The notes under the pieces are model-generated. The model was not told the origin of the DNA. It ran no database searches and saw only the letters and a program-made list of their open reading frames with translations. From contig JANQHX010000056.1 of the NCBI GenBank assembly GCA_028282465.1, forward strand, positions 1-64,000: a DNA stretch of 64,000 bases, written 5' to 3'. Origin of the DNA: Gynuella sp. (lineage in GTDB: Bacteria > Pseudomonadota > Gammaproteobacteria > Pseudomonadales > Natronospirillaceae). Made by a program: the position numbers and the translations under genes. Below are positions 28,437-38,292 of this stretch, piece after piece. The stretch's first letter is position 1; each line of letters begins with the position of its first letter.

Positions 28437-28724
28437 TCAGCAACATTCCTGTTCTAATTGATATAACAAATCTTGTGCTGCTTTATCTTCACACCCTTCT
28501 AAGTATTCATACAATGCATTCATTTGACTCCCTACAAAATACAGATTGTCTTGTCCGGTCATTTCTTGATGCTTAATTTTTTGTAGAAAGTATTGATGCC
28601 AATGTGGCTCCCCATTTCCGGATTCAATATTATGTAATAACATTTTTAGGAATTGATCGGCACGCCAATCACAATCTAACCCCTCAAACGACACATATCT
28701 ATCTAAGCTTTCTAACTCAGCCAC
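28437..28724 (-). CDS. cowN: CowN-family protein (CO tolerance of nitrogenase)
   Basis: A 95-residue protein matching CowN end to end: DRYVSFEGLDCDWRADQFLK near the N-terminus, NLYFVGSQMNALYEYLE in the middle and the terminal LLYQLEQECC. CowN sustains N2 fixation in the presence of carbon monoxide by protecting nitrogenase. The start is GTG at 28724 with AAGGAG seven bases upstream. A longer frame from TTG at 28781 adds 19 residues absent from the family. No nif genes are in the window. An FNR-type site lies about 80 bp upstream. Confidence 0.88.
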   Translation of the reverse strand: MAELESLDRYVSFEGLDCDWRADQFLKMLLHNIESGNGEPHWHQYFLQKIKHQEMTGQDNLYFVGSQMNALYEYLEGCEDKAAQDLLYQLEQECC

Positions 28725-28781
28725 TAGCAGACTCCTTTTTTGAAAAGACTGGTAAATTTTACGCAGATTGGTTTTGCGCAA

Positions 28782-28819
28782 ATAGTGCTTTATGTAATTG
28801 ATTGGTTGACGTCAGTCAA
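28782..28819 (-). promoter_or_regulatory. FNR/CRP-type site and -10 element upstream of cowN
   Basis: TTGAC-GTCA-GTCAA (28806-28819) is a symmetric palindrome with the spacing of FNR/Anr/Dnr boxes (TTGAT-N4-ATCAA). On the minus strand a CACTAT element (28787-28782) lies downstream, so the palindrome sits near -40, the class II activator position. Oxygen- or NO-responsive control would suit a nitrogenase-protecting protein. The match is by eye. Confidence 0.5.
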
Positions 28820-29177
28820 TCTGAGATAAATGCCATCCAGATTTCAAAATTGGTTGTGCGTAATTTATCTGTTATGACGATCGTTAGTATTATTGCAAGT
28901 TTAGTATCTACAGAGCTCAGATATTATGAATGTGCAACTACATTCAATAACGAAAGAAGATACTGGTAAAAGTAGTCACTATAGGCTTTGGTATCAGCAT
29001 GCAAAATTGACCTTACTGTAAAGAGGGTTGAAGATATTTATGCACTAAATTGTGCATTTTTAATCAATTTGATGTTTTCAAATCAACTTTTTAGCCATTG
29101 ATATGGTTTTTTTTAGAAAGGCTTTTAAAGCAAGCTACTATGAAACAGTAACCTAAATTTCTTCAATAGGAGCGGAC
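28820..29177. other. Intergenic region between cowN and the MCP gene
   Basis: No gene seen. AT-rich; it carries the start-side signals of the MCP gene, including AGGAG at about 29167-29171 before the ATG. Confidence 0.4.
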
Positions 29178-31211
29178 ATGCGCGTTCTGTATAAAGACAA
29201 AAGTGTTAGCTTCCAGCTAATTGCAGTGATTAGTCTATGCATGTTTATGGCCTTTGGATTAATGGCCATTATGTTGAACAGAAGTACATATAATTTACTT
29301 TTAGAAAACACGATGAACGAACACCAGCTGCGCTTAAAGTCCATTAGTTCAGCATTAGAAGTAGAATTTGAAGCCCATGTTGAAAATATACAAAATCTTC
29401 AGCAAACATTTGTAAAGGCTTATCTGTCAGATTTTTATGCTGCTGATACTGAATCCGAGTTTGCAGGCCATCAGATCAGGGATTTGTTTGCGAATGGTAG
29501 ATCCTTAGCAAATTACAATGAAATAGCTGACCGTTTTACCTCAGATACTGGCGCACTGTTATCAGTTATGTCTGCATCTGAAGGTTATTTTGTAAGAATT
29601 GCAACCTCACTCAAGAAAGCCGATGGCAGCCGCGCTGTTGGTACCGTAATGGATGAAAAACATCCAGGGTTTCAGAGTGTGAAATCTGGGGAAGCTTATT
29701 ATTCCGTTCTTAAAGTATTTGGAAGTCAGTACTTAGCCATGTACACACCCATCGAATTTAATGGCAAGGTGGAAGCTGTAGTTGTTGTTGGAACCACATT
29801 AAAAAAAGCAGCCAATAAAATTTTCGACAGCCTCGGCCAACACACCTGGGGTAAAACAGGGTATTTATACATTGCCGATAACAATCCAACGTACCAGGGA
29901 GAACTTATTCATCATCCAACCCTTGAAGCAGGGCTTTCCATTAAAGATTTGGAAGATGCGTCCGGAAATTTAGTATTCACTGATTCTTTCAACAGCGAGT
30001 CTGGGCAGTTTAATTATGATTGGGAAGATCAAGATGGAAATATCAAAACCAAGTACGCAGTATTCACTAATGTAAATGGATGGAACTGGAAACTCTATGG
30101 CGGAACTTTTATTGATGAAGTAACTGCCGCCAGTAGTCAATTTACGCTATTGCTATTGGCCATCGCAGGTGTCACCTACCTTTTATCCATTGCCTTAATG
30201 ATTTGGTATTTCAATCACTTCTCATCACCACTAACCCTGTTGTCAAACATCATGACGCGAATGGGTAAGGGTGAGATTAGCCTACAATTAGATAACGTTG
30301 AACAACCTGCCAATAATGAGATTTTAAATCTTAAATATCATATGTCGATCATGGTTAAGCAGTTGAAAGATCTCATTGATAAAATTAAATCCACGAGTGA
30401 TACCGTTCATAACCAAGCAGAGGGTTTAACGGATTTCGCCAACCAAAGCAAAGTGCAATCGGAGCAGCAACAGATCCAAACCGATCAAATCGTAGTTGCC
30501 ATTGAGCAGATGGCTGCGTCTGCATCCTCAGTAGCAGAACAAGTCGAGAGCATTTCGAAAAGTGTACAAGATGCTGATGCCGACAGCTCAGCTGGTCAAG
30601 CTTTGGTTAATGAAGTGGGCGACGGTGTTGAAAACCTTCATGAGCAACTGGAGAAGTCTGGCCATGCCATTGAAAACTTGGCCAAGGAAGCGGAAAACAT
30701 ACATTCAGTTGCACGTATCATTGATGAAATTGCCGAGCAAACAAATTTGTTAGCATTAAATGCTGCTATTGAAGCTGCTCGTGCTGGAGAACAAGGTAGG
30801 GGCTTTTCAGTGGTAGCAGATGAGGTAAGAACACTAGCCCACCGAACACAAACCTCTGTTCAGGACGTTGTGTCAACAATATCTCAATTGCAGCAGTCGA
30901 CTTCCGAAGCCGTTGCGTTGATGGGAACTTGCCAAACCAATGCCCACCAAGTAAGGACTAAAGCGGAAAAGGCAGGTGAGGCCTTAGAGTCTATTAGTGA
31001 TAAGGTTCAAGACATTGCCAGTCAGTCCGTTGCGATAGCTGCGACTGCAGAGCAACAAGCGCAGTTATCCAAAGAAGTGGCGGCTAACGCGTCAGAAATC
31101 GAAAAATTAAATGCAGAACATCGCGACAGAAGTGAGCAAACCCTAACTAATGCTACCACTTTAAAAGACAGATCAAACGACTTGATTACGCAGGTCTCAT
31201 ATTTTTATTAG
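29178..31211 (+). CDS. Methyl-accepting chemotaxis protein with Cache sensor
   Basis: A 677-residue classical chemoreceptor: TM1 (about 12-34), a large periplasmic double-Cache region (35-320, including [12 protein letters not shown] and the [12 protein letters not shown] end), TM2 (322-345), HAMP (345-400) and the signalling domain with tip [20 protein letters not shown] then [20 protein letters not shown]. No C-terminal pentapeptide for CheR/CheB tethering is evident; it ends SYFY. It stands alone, divergent from cowN, with its own terminator. The ligand is unknown. Confidence 0.95.
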   Translation: MRVLYKDKSVSFQLIAVISLCMFMAFGLMAIMLNRSTYNLLLENTMNEHQLRLKSISSALEVEFEAHVENIQNLQQTFVKAYLSDFYAADTESEFAGHQIRDLFANGRSLANYNEIADRFTSDTGALLSVMSASEGYFVRIATSLKKADGSRAVGTVMDEKHPGFQSVKSGEAYYSVLKVFGSQYLAMYTPIEFNGKVEAVVVVGTTLKKAANKIFDSLGQHTWGKTGYLYIADNNPTYQGELIHHPTLEAGLSIKDLEDASGNLVFTDSFNSESGQFNYDWEDQDGNIKTKYAVFTNVNGWNWKLYGGTFIDEVTAASSQFTLLLLAIAGVTYLLSIALMIWYFNHFSSPLTLLSNIMTRMGKGEISLQLDNVEQPANNEILNLKYHMSIMVKQLKDLIDKIKSTSDTVHNQAEGLTDFANQSKVQSEQQQIQTDQIVVAIEQMAASASSVAEQVESISKSVQDADADSSAGQALVNEVGDGVENLHEQLEKSGHAIENLAKEAENIHSVARIIDEIAEQTNLLALNAAIEAARAGEQGRGFSVVADEVRTLAHRTQTSVQDVVSTISQLQQSTSEAVALMGTCQTNAHQVRTKAEKAGEALESISDKVQDIASQSVAIAATAEQQAQLSKEVAANASEIEKLNAEHRDRSEQTLTNATTLKDRSNDLITQVSYFY

Positions 31212-31219
31212 TAATAATC

Positions 31220-31249
31220 AATGGCCGCAATTTCTGCGGCCATTTTTTG
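31220..31249 (+). terminator. Intrinsic terminator after the MCP gene
   Basis: AATGGCCGCA-ATTTC-TGCGGCCATT stem followed by TTTTTGC, nine bases downstream of the MCP stop. Confidence 0.92.
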
Positions 31250-31522
31250 CGTCGTCCCTGAAGTACAGATGTCAACTCTTTCAAAAAATAATTAAAACAA
31301 CTCGCCTTAGCCAAAACACAACCAATGACATTTGACGGTTTTTCCATTTCATATAATCAAATATTTCAGTAACCAGAATCCAACCATTTAATAGGGGTAA
31401 TCAATTAACCACTTAGGTTTTCTCGAATTATTCTGAATATGTATAAGTCCTTCCTGAATATGTATACGTCAGATTTTTCTGGGTTCAGTATATTGTTTAC
31501 ATCAAAAGAGGAGGACCTGAAC
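31250..31522. other. Intergenic region before the alpha/beta hydrolase operon
   Basis: No gene seen. The in-frame sequence from 31439 to 31522 is open but lies upstream of the best ribosome binding site, so I treat it as leader. Confidence 0.4.
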
Positions 31523-32428
31523 ATGATCGGAAATATGATAGCGAATACCTTTATAAACCCGTTTCAATCACCCTTATTCGATGACCCAGATAACTATGAC
31601 TTGAATTATGAGGATGTCAGTTTTCTAGCTTCAGATGAAGTAATGTTGCGCGGTTGGTTAATCAAAGGTGACAAGGATAAGGTAATAATACAGTCACATT
31701 TTGGCGTGCAATGTAGCCGGTCAGGGTATCGCCCAAGAGGATTAATGAAGGGCTACCACAAAGACATTGAATTTCTGCGCCAGGCGAAATACCTCAATGA
31801 GGCGGGTTACACAGTGCTAATGTATGACATGCGAAATCACGGTGAAAGTTCTAAGGGCACAGTACCTTACATCACCTGGGGCCAGGAGGAAGCAAAAGAC
31901 ATTATTGCGGCGGTGAATTACATCAGCACTCACCCAGACTATAAATCAGCAGACATTGGATTGCTGAGCATTTGTATGGGCCAGGGCGCAAGTGTAGCAG
32001 CCTATGGCCGTGAAGATGGCCTGAAGAATTTCCCTAACATAAAAACCATGATTTCAGTTCAACCTATGGACTATGGATGTTTTGTGAAAGCACTAGGGTT
32101 GCCTGGTTTTATGGTAAACAGCACCACTAAAGCTATTCAAAAACGTACAGGTCGTAATTTTAATGACATCAGTTGGCGACCCTTTGCTAAAGACGTCACT
32201 GTGCCGACCCTTGTGATTCAAAACAAGAACGATGGTTACCTGGATGAAGTATTTATTAATGATTTTTATGATGAACTAGTAGTAGAAAAAGAGATGCTCT
32301 GGTTGGATATTCCCAAAAAGAAAGGTGGTGATTTTCCGAACCGGGCTGCAGCCTATGATTGGCTAGGGGAGAACCCACAACCCATTCTCAATTGGTTTAA
32401 CAAATACATTTCCAGTAAAGCAAAATAA
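31523..32428 (+). CDS. Alpha/beta hydrolase with Cys in the nucleophile elbow
   Basis: A 301-residue alpha/beta hydrolase-fold protein: MLRGWLIKG, then MYDMRNHGES, then the elbow LLSICMGQGAS, and the acid-containing VPTLVIQNKNDGY. The usual G-x-S-x-G is S-x-C-x-G here, giving a Cys nucleophile as in dienelactone hydrolase-type enzymes. The candidate His is not obvious (no clear C-terminal GH motif). I chose ATG 31523 because GAGGAGG lies eight bases upstream; the open frame extends to 31439 without one. It probably forms an operon with the SRPBCC and AraC genes. Confidence 0.8.
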   Translation: MIGNMIANTFINPFQSPLFDDPDNYDLNYEDVSFLASDEVMLRGWLIKGDKDKVIIQSHFGVQCSRSGYRPRGLMKGYHKDIEFLRQAKYLNEAGYTVLMYDMRNHGESSKGTVPYITWGQEEAKDIIAAVNYISTHPDYKSADIGLLSICMGQGASVAAYGREDGLKNFPNIKTMISVQPMDYGCFVKALGLPGFMVNSTTKAIQKRTGRNFNDISWRPFAKDVTVPTLVIQNKNDGYLDEVFINDFYDELVVEKEMLWLDIPKKKGGDFPNRAAAYDWLGENPQPILNWFNKYISSKAK

Positions 32429-32444
32429 ATGTGGGCTAGTTGAA

Positions 32445-32939
32445 ATGATTTTTTCAAAATGGTTAATACTACCAGTTTTCGTATTCCTTATTCTCATACT
32501 GCTGTGGGCATTGGGTAGAAAGTCAGTTGTGTCAGAAATCATGATACCTGCATCCAGCTCGGAAGTTTGGTCAGTGATTATGGACACAGGAAGCTATAGT
32601 CAATGGAATACGGTAATGACAGTTTTAGATGGCGAATTAGAAGTAGGTGCCAAGGTGAAATATCGCTTTCATCAGGATTCTGAAAACTCCTATGAGATTA
32701 CTTCGACAGTTAAGCAGGTTTTAGAGAATGAACTGTTAAACCAAGGCGGTGGTACGACGGGTATTCTAACCTTCGACCATAAGTATGTTTTAGAGCCCGT
32801 GGTAGGAGGCACGAAGGTGACAATACATGAACTATATCGAGGTATTGCAGTACCATTTTGGAATCCAAAGCCGGTAGAGTTAGCATATGACAGACTGAGC
32901 CAGAAGTTGAAGGCAAGAGTGATAGAGGTTTACCAATAA
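32445..32939 (+). CDS. Membrane-anchored SRPBCC (START-like) protein
   Basis: A 164-residue protein with an N-terminal transmembrane segment (residues 5-23) followed by a polyketide-cyclase/START-like domain (EIMIPASSSEVWSVIMDTGS, then YSQWNTVMTVLDGE). The fold binds hydrophobic ligands. It is 16 bases after the hydrolase gene and overlaps the AraC gene by one base. A role in handling the hydrolase substrate is inference. Confidence 0.8.
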   Translation: MIFSKWLILPVFVFLILILLWALGRKSVVSEIMIPASSSEVWSVIMDTGSYSQWNTVMTVLDGELEVGAKVKYRFHQDSENSYEITSTVKQVLENELLNQGGGTTGILTFDHKYVLEPVVGGTKVTIHELYRGIAVPFWNPKPVELAYDRLSQKLKARVIEVYQ

Positions 32940-33850
32940 TGAGCGAGATTATACGCATTGAAACCATTAGCGAAGTTCATGAATTGCTTGGACTAGAAAA
33001 GCCTAAGCACCCCTTAGTCACAGTTATTCCCATTGATGACCGTATAGCAAGCTTTAATTATGGTGATGCCACTTACGTGTTTGGTTTTTATAAAGTAAAC
33101 CTAAAAAGTAGCATCAGTGGCAACATTGTTTATGGCCGCAATACCTACGACTTTCAAGATGGCTCAATGCTGTTTGCAAAACCAGGCCAGGCGATGTCTT
33201 TCGAAAACACTCAAAGGGAAAGCGGAGTAGAGGGTTGGATATTGCTGTTCCATCCAGACCTTATTCGAAAGTCATCTTTAGGGAAAAATATTGGCATTAA
33301 GTACAGCTATTTTTCCTATGAAATTCATGAAGCTCTACATTTATCCGAAGCCGAAAATCGCTCTGTGACAGAACTGGTAAATAAAATTGAAACTGAGTTA
33401 AGCCTTAATATTGATCGCCACTCACAAAATCTCATCATATCCAATATTGAACTGCTTCTGGATTATTGTCTTCGTTACTATGACAGACAGTTTTATGTCC
33501 GTACCAATTTAAACCAGGACTTAGTGATACGGTTTAATAATTTGCTTAACGATTATTTTGAAACAGAAAAGACTCAGGAATCAGGGCTGCCTACCGTGAA
33601 ATACTGCGGAGAAAAACTAAATATGTCCTCCTCTTATCTAAGTGATTTATTGAAAAAGGAAACGGGGAAAACCGCACAACAACATATTCAAGACTCTATT
33701 CTAGATCGTGCAAAGACATTATTGCTTAACTCAGATGCTCAGGTAAGCCAGATCGCTTATAGCCTAGGGTTTGAGTATCCACAGCACTTTAGTAAGTTAT
33801 TTAAGAACCATACTGGGATGAGTCCGGTTGAGTATCGGCGGGTGAACTAA
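32939..33850 (+). CDS. AraC-family transcriptional regulator
   Basis: A 303-residue protein with an N-terminal cupin-like sensing region (residues 20-150) and a C-terminal double helix-turn-helix (about 205-303: GEKLNMSSSYLSDLLKKETG, then QIAYSLGFEYPQHFSKLFKN). The start overlaps the stop of the SRPBCC gene (TAATG). The likely role is local control of the hydrolase/SRPBCC operon. Confidence 0.93.
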   Translation: MSEIIRIETISEVHELLGLEKPKHPLVTVIPIDDRIASFNYGDATYVFGFYKVNLKSSISGNIVYGRNTYDFQDGSMLFAKPGQAMSFENTQRESGVEGWILLFHPDLIRKSSLGKNIGIKYSYFSYEIHEALHLSEAENRSVTELVNKIETELSLNIDRHSQNLIISNIELLLDYCLRYYDRQFYVRTNLNQDLVIRFNNLLNDYFETEKTQESGLPTVKYCGEKLNMSSSYLSDLLKKETGKTAQQHIQDSILDRAKTLLLNSDAQVSQIAYSLGFEYPQHFSKLFKNHTGMSPVEYRRVN

Positions 33851-34081
33851 CTCAGAAATCTCCCAATGCCAACCACTCGAGTAAGACTGGTTTTGATCAA
33901 CTATTTAAATGGAGTGTTCGATGTGCTAACAGCCCGGGTTCATGGGCAATGAGTTTATGATGTAAGCTAACAAGCTAAATATATTATACCTTAAAAAATC
34001 TTATGAGAATTAATATACTTTCGCTCTTGAATACAAATACTGCTTCTTATCTAAGCCTCAAACTTCACCGAGAGTAACCCT

Positions 34082-34405
34082 ATGAACCCTAGATTTCCTT
34101 TAAAGTGTTTAATCGCGTCATGGGCTTTCGGCCTGGTGGGTTTGCTCTTAGGTATTTTCTATAAGCCGGAATATTTCAGTCGTTTCGGAGCGATCGTAGT
34201 GCTGCTTGCACTTATGAGTGAATATGCCTTGTTAAAGTATGAGTTAGAGCGGCTATATCAAAGTCTTAGTGGCGTTGAAAACAGTGGTAAGAGCCTTCTG
34301 AATCTGGCTCCTTCAAAATGGCACCAAAAAAAGGCCCTTATGTCTCATATCACCATAGTGCTCGGAACATTTGTTTGGGGGTTTGGTGATCTTTGGCTTC
34401 AATAG
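34082..34405 (+). CDS. Small inner-membrane protein of unknown function
   Basis: A 107-residue protein with three predicted membrane segments (about 8-26, 33-50, 86-105) and a short basic loop with GKSLLNLAPSKWHQKK. GAG lies upstream of the ATG. No family recognised; it stands alone. Confidence 0.6.
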   Translation: MNPRFPLKCLIASWAFGLVGLLLGIFYKPEYFSRFGAIVVLLALMSEYALLKYELERLYQSLSGVENSGKSLLNLAPSKWHQKKALMSHITIVLGTFVWGFGDLWLQ

Positions 34406-34441
34406 CGTTTTAGTGATCAGGCATTAGTCATGTGAATTATT

Positions 34442-34467
34442 TAGGCACTGATGCCTATCTTATTTGG
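34442..34467 (+). terminator. Possible terminator after the small membrane protein
   Basis: TAGGCA-CTGA-TGCCTA stem-loop followed by TCTTATTT, 36 bases beyond the stop codon. The short stem and interrupted T-run make it weak. Confidence 0.4.
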
Positions 34468-34814
34468 ATACACTCATTGCGTGTTACAACATACATATGC
34501 TGCTGAAAAATTGATTTTAAATGCGCCTGCTCTTGTTTCTTAAGCATTTCGAGACTACTGCTGCTTGTTAATACTTCCTTTTCTATATGGACTTCTGAAA
34601 TTTAAACTAAACAAAATTAGGCTAAAAATATTCCTGTGATTTAACTTTGGTTGCTAATTACTAATCCAATTTATTGTGAGTAGTTCTCAAAACTTGAACA
34701 AGTGAATAGCTTGTCAGAAAACATCAAGAATTTCACAGACCGCTTTGTATTCTGATAATGCTGGCGAAAATCTAGCTGGCAAATAACAACAAAAACAAAA
34801 CAGGAACAATGGTT
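34468..34814. other. Intergenic region upstream of the FN3-ThuA gene
   Basis: No gene seen. AT-rich, with no clear operator palindrome. AGGA at 34802-34805 gives a 9-base spacing to the ATG at 34815 and only 3 to the ATG at 34809. Confidence 0.4.
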
Positions 34815-37322
34815 ATGTTTAACTATCACTCAATAAAGCTAGCGGCTTTGCTAATGGCTGGGGTTTCTGCGACATCGGTCGCTGAAACTAGCTTAACTGC
34901 ATATACAGATGACTCTGGTAAAGTCGTTTTAACTGCGACCTTTCCAGAACCCAAAAATGCAATTTATCTTTCTAGATATACAAACGGTAGTAATTTTAAT
35001 TTTACTCAGATATCGACAGTCGCAGGTTCGAATTCCAACAGTATTTATGAATATGTTTGGTATTCCAATTTAGATTGTCCATTAGGTACTCAATACAGTT
35101 TTAGGTTACAGGCTAATGGTGCAGGTTTTCATTGGGCCCCTGGGCCTGGTGACAGCAATTGGTTAAGTTATACCTGTGAAGAGCCTTCGGAACCTCAGCC
35201 TCCAGCACGTGCCCCTCAGGTAACGGTCAATACCGATGTCAGTAGTATTTCTTTAAGCTGGGCAGCGGTAGATGGTGCAGATGCTTATCGAGTTTATTAC
35301 GGTATTGAAGGCTCTGGAGCAGATACTCTATGGAGTGATGGTTCGTCACTTTTTGAATCTGTTACAGGTCTTCAATCCGAAACAAGTTACGATGTAAAAG
35401 TAGAAGCCTATAACTCGGTCGGTTCAGTATCAGGCAATGTTCAAACGGTGGCTACTGCGGCTGACATTCCTCCTCAATTACCTGAGCCCGCGCCTGTACT
35501 CGGTGCCGAAGCAGGTAATGCATTAGTTGATTTGTCTTGGCAAGCATCGGAATACGCTGATGGTTATCGGGTTTTATTTGGCATAGGTCAAACCAACCAG
35601 CAATTTGCAAATACTGCGGCTACGAACATTCAAGTAACAGGCCTGACTAATGATGTGGAATATAGCTTTCAAGTTGTTGCGTTTAATACAGATGGAGAAA
35701 TTGAGAGTAATACTGTAACTGCCACACCGGAAGCACCTTATGTTCCCCAGCCACCTATTAATGCTCCTCAGCTTTCTACGGAAGCGGGTGATGGTCAAGT
35801 GATGCTAAATTGGACGGCATCTGACTTTGCTGAAGGATACGACGTTTACTATCGGTTAAATGGCGCACAAACCCTAGCAGGTACCATTACTGATACTGAA
35901 TTCTTAGTTGACGGTTTAATTAATGATGAAACTTATGAATTTAGTGTTGAAGCTTTTAATGTTGACGGTGTGTTATCTGGTGATTGGGTTGCTGCTACAC
36001 CCAAGGCAGTGACATTACCTGACCCAGGTAATTCCGCGAAAACACTCAATAACCTAACCGCTTCTGTTGATGCCGCTAGCAATCAAGTCACGCTAACGGT
36101 GATATTTAATGATGCGAAACAGGCAATTTATTTATCGAGTTATCGTAACAACCAAAACTTCAACTTCCGTCAAATTAATCCTGATTCTGAAACACAGAAT
36201 TCAAATGGCACGTTCACCTATACTTGGGTGTCTGATCTGCTGTGTGAAGAAGGCGTTACTCATAACTTACGTTTACAAGCGAATGGATCAACATTTGAAT
36301 GGGCACCAGGCCCTGGTGACAACGTCTATTTAGATTTTGACTGTAGTCCGCAAGAACCTCAATTGCCAACGCCTGCTCCTCAGGTTTCCGGTGTATCTAA
36401 GGATGGCCAAGTTGAACTCAGCTGGACAGTATCGAACGGTGCAACGGGTTACCAAGTCAATTATGGTTTCTCTGGTGAAACGCTGAACCAAGTAATTAAT
36501 GCGGATGGTCAGTTAGCCATTTCAATTTATGGCTTAACCAATGATCAAGCTTATGATTTTGTGGTTGTTGCCAGCAATGAGGTTGGAGAAATCAGCAGTA
36601 ATCCGATTACCTTAACGCCAACATTTAATCAGAACCCTGTTGATGACATTAAGATATTAGTATTCAGTAAAACCACTGGATGGCGACACGGCTCGATACC
36701 TAGTGGCAAGCAAATGTTTAATACCCTAGGGGCTAGTAATCAATGGTTAATTACTGAAACTGAAGACTCGAACGTTTTCAATGGCGATTTGAGCCAATAT
36801 CAAGTGATTGTATTCAATAACACTACCGGCGATATTTTAAATCCGACTCAGGAACAAAACTTTAAAGCCTGGTTAGAAAATGGCGGTGGTTTCTTAGCGA
36901 TTCATGCAGCGGTGGACACTGAAGCCGATTGGGATTGGTATCACGATACTGTGCTAGGTGGTGCTAGATTTATAGGTCACCCGGATGATCAACAACGTGC
37001 AGATTTGATTTTGGAGGAAGCTTCAGAACCATTTTTAAATCACATTGGTACGACGGGCGATGTTTGGAATTTTTATGATGAGTGGTATTTCTGGGACATA
37101 GATTTACGCGAGTCTCCATTCTTGGAAGTTGTTGCTCGTTTAGACCGCACCAGTTACCCAACCACTGTACAACCGGCTGATGCTGATCACCCAGCCATTT
37201 TCACTAATCTGGTTTCAAGCGGTAAGGTGTATTACACAGTGCAAGGTCATCGAAATGACACTTTTAACAATACAGATTTTCAACAACAAATTGTGAATGT
37301 TATTGAATGGATGCTTAACTAA
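34815..37322 (+). CDS. Secreted FN3 multidomain protein with ThuA-like domain
   Basis: An 835-residue exported protein with a signal peptide (about 1-24). Domain order: an N-terminal beta-sandwich module (25-127), three fibronectin III domains (about 130-400), a second copy of the first module (about 410-515), a fourth FN3 (about 520-610) and a C-terminal ThuA-like domain (about 620-835: IKILVFSKTTGWRHGSIPSG, GGGFLAIHAAVDTE, HPAIFTNLVSSGKVYYTVQG). ThuA-like domains are glutamine amidotransferase-fold and linked to sugar turnover. The two repeat modules share a FRLQANG...WAPGPGD core and are probably carbohydrate-binding. Confidence 0.85.
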   Translation: MFNYHSIKLAALLMAGVSATSVAETSLTAYTDDSGKVVLTATFPEPKNAIYLSRYTNGSNFNFTQISTVAGSNSNSIYEYVWYSNLDCPLGTQYSFRLQANGAGFHWAPGPGDSNWLSYTCEEPSEPQPPARAPQVTVNTDVSSISLSWAAVDGADAYRVYYGIEGSGADTLWSDGSSLFESVTGLQSETSYDVKVEAYNSVGSVSGNVQTVATAADIPPQLPEPAPVLGAEAGNALVDLSWQASEYADGYRVLFGIGQTNQQFANTAATNIQVTGLTNDVEYSFQVVAFNTDGEIESNTVTATPEAPYVPQPPINAPQLSTEAGDGQVMLNWTASDFAEGYDVYYRLNGAQTLAGTITDTEFLVDGLINDETYEFSVEAFNVDGVLSGDWVAATPKAVTLPDPGNSAKTLNNLTASVDAASNQVTLTVIFNDAKQAIYLSSYRNNQNFNFRQINPDSETQNSNGTFTYTWVSDLLCEEGVTHNLRLQANGSTFEWAPGPGDNVYLDFDCSPQEPQLPTPAPQVSGVSKDGQVELSWTVSNGATGYQVNYGFSGETLNQVINADGQLAISIYGLTNDQAYDFVVVASNEVGEISSNPITLTPTFNQNPVDDIKILVFSKTTGWRHGSIPSGKQMFNTLGASNQWLITETEDSNVFNGDLSQYQVIVFNNTTGDILNPTQEQNFKAWLENGGGFLAIHAAVDTEADWDWYHDTVLGGARFIGHPDDQQRADLILEEASEPFLNHIGTTGDVWNFYDEWYFWDIDLRESPFLEVVARLDRTSYPTTVQPADADHPAIFTNLVSSGKVYYTVQGHRNDTFNNTDFQQQIVNVIEWMLN

Positions 37323-37340
37323 TTTCTAGTGGAAATTAAC

Positions 37341-37372
37341 AAGAGTAGGGCAGTGTAAAAGCTGCCCTTATC
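37341..37372. terminator. Bidirectional terminator-like hairpin
   Basis: GGGCAG-TGTAAAAG-CTGCCC (37348-37367), with AAGAGTA on the left and TTATCTCT on the right, between the converging FN3-ThuA and YgjP-like genes. The T-tracts are short on both strands. Confidence 0.5.
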
Positions 37373-37378
37373 TCTGGA

Positions 37379-38071
37379 CTACTCAAACCAAAGTCTGTGT
37401 CCATTATTTTTGATCCATAAGCGAGCTTCTTGATATCCTGGTTCAATGCTGGATACTAAATTCCAAAACTGTTTTGAATGATTGGGGTGAATTAGGTGGC
37501 AACACTCATGGGCTGCAAGGTAATCAATAACCGGTATCGGGGACATCATAATTAACCAATTAAACTGCAGCACGCCTTTATGAGTGCAGTGTCCCCACTT
37601 TGATTTGGTTTTTTTGAAACGTATTTCTGATATTTGGTTGGGTATATCAAGCGCTTGGGTTATTTCCTGGCATCTCTTGGGAAAATATTCTTTAGCGAGA
37701 GTTTGTAAATAAAATTCAATACAGGCTTTGATTACTGTTTTAGATTTACTATCGGTATCTGGAAATGAGATTTTAATACTGGAATCTGTCACATTAATTC
37801 CGTATTGATTTGCTCTTAGGAACTGAATTTCTTTTTCGTCTCCTAAAATTGGAAAAAGCTCTCCTTCTTTTAACTGGTATTTTTCATTTTTGAGTTGAGC
37901 CTGTTGCGCTATTTTTTTTGCTATCCAGATTCGGTGGTCTGCTACAAATTGGTTGATCCATTGCTGGTCTGTATTAGGGGGAACATGAACAGACACCTGT
38001 CCTTCCTTCACCTGTATGGCAGCAGTTTTTCTGCGTTTAGAAACAACTAATCGATATGGCGATTCACTCAT
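37379..38071 (-). CDS. YgjP-like zinc metallopeptidase (DUF45)
   Basis: A 230-residue cytoplasmic protein of the YgjP/DUF45 family. The zinc site HExxH is at His188-Glu189-His192 (LAAHECCHLIHPNHSKQFW) with a further His198. The SKWGHCTHKGVLQFNWLIMM strand is diagnostic. E. coli YgjP is a poorly characterised metallopeptidase. The start overlaps the end of the DUF3820 gene by four bases. Confidence 0.92.
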   Translation of the reverse strand: MSESPYRLVVSKRRKTAAIQVKEGQVSVHVPPNTDQQWINQFVADHRIWIAKKIAQQAQLKNEKYQLKEGELFPILGDEKEIQFLRANQYGINVTDSSIKISFPDTDSKSKTVIKACIEFYLQTLAKEYFPKRCQEITQALDIPNQISEIRFKKTKSKWGHCTHKGVLQFNWLIMMSPIPVIDYLAAHECCHLIHPNHSKQFWNLVSSIEPGYQEARLWIKNNGHRLWFE

Positions 38072-38292
38072 GGCTTTCTAAGAGGTGTTAAAAGACTTTC
38101 TAACCCATTTACCCGGATGACCAATAGCAATTTCAACAGGTGACCAAGTTTTCCTTTAGGGAAGCCTTGCTTTTCAAACCATAACAAATAGGGCTCTGGT
38201 AAATCCGCGAGTATTCGGCCTGCGTATTTTCCAAAAGGCATTTGGGTATTCACAAGGTCTAGCAGATCCTTACTGTCCAATTCATTTTTCAT
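38068..38292 (-). CDS. DUF3820 family protein
   Basis: A 74-residue protein with the MPFGKYAGRILADLPEPYLL motif typical of DUF3820, a small domain of unknown biochemical role. It overlaps genes on both sides by four bases (ATGA), so translation of the trio is coupled. Confidence 0.88.
   Translation of the reverse strand: MKNELDSKDLLDLVNTQMPFGKYAGRILADLPEPYLLWFEKQGFPKGKLGHLLKLLLVIRVNGLESLLTPLRKP

Noticed and set aside
28774..28800. Sigma-54 promoter for cowN
   Set aside because: GCAC and TTGC are present, but the spacing is two bases too short for the -24/-12 consensus, and no NifA site was found.
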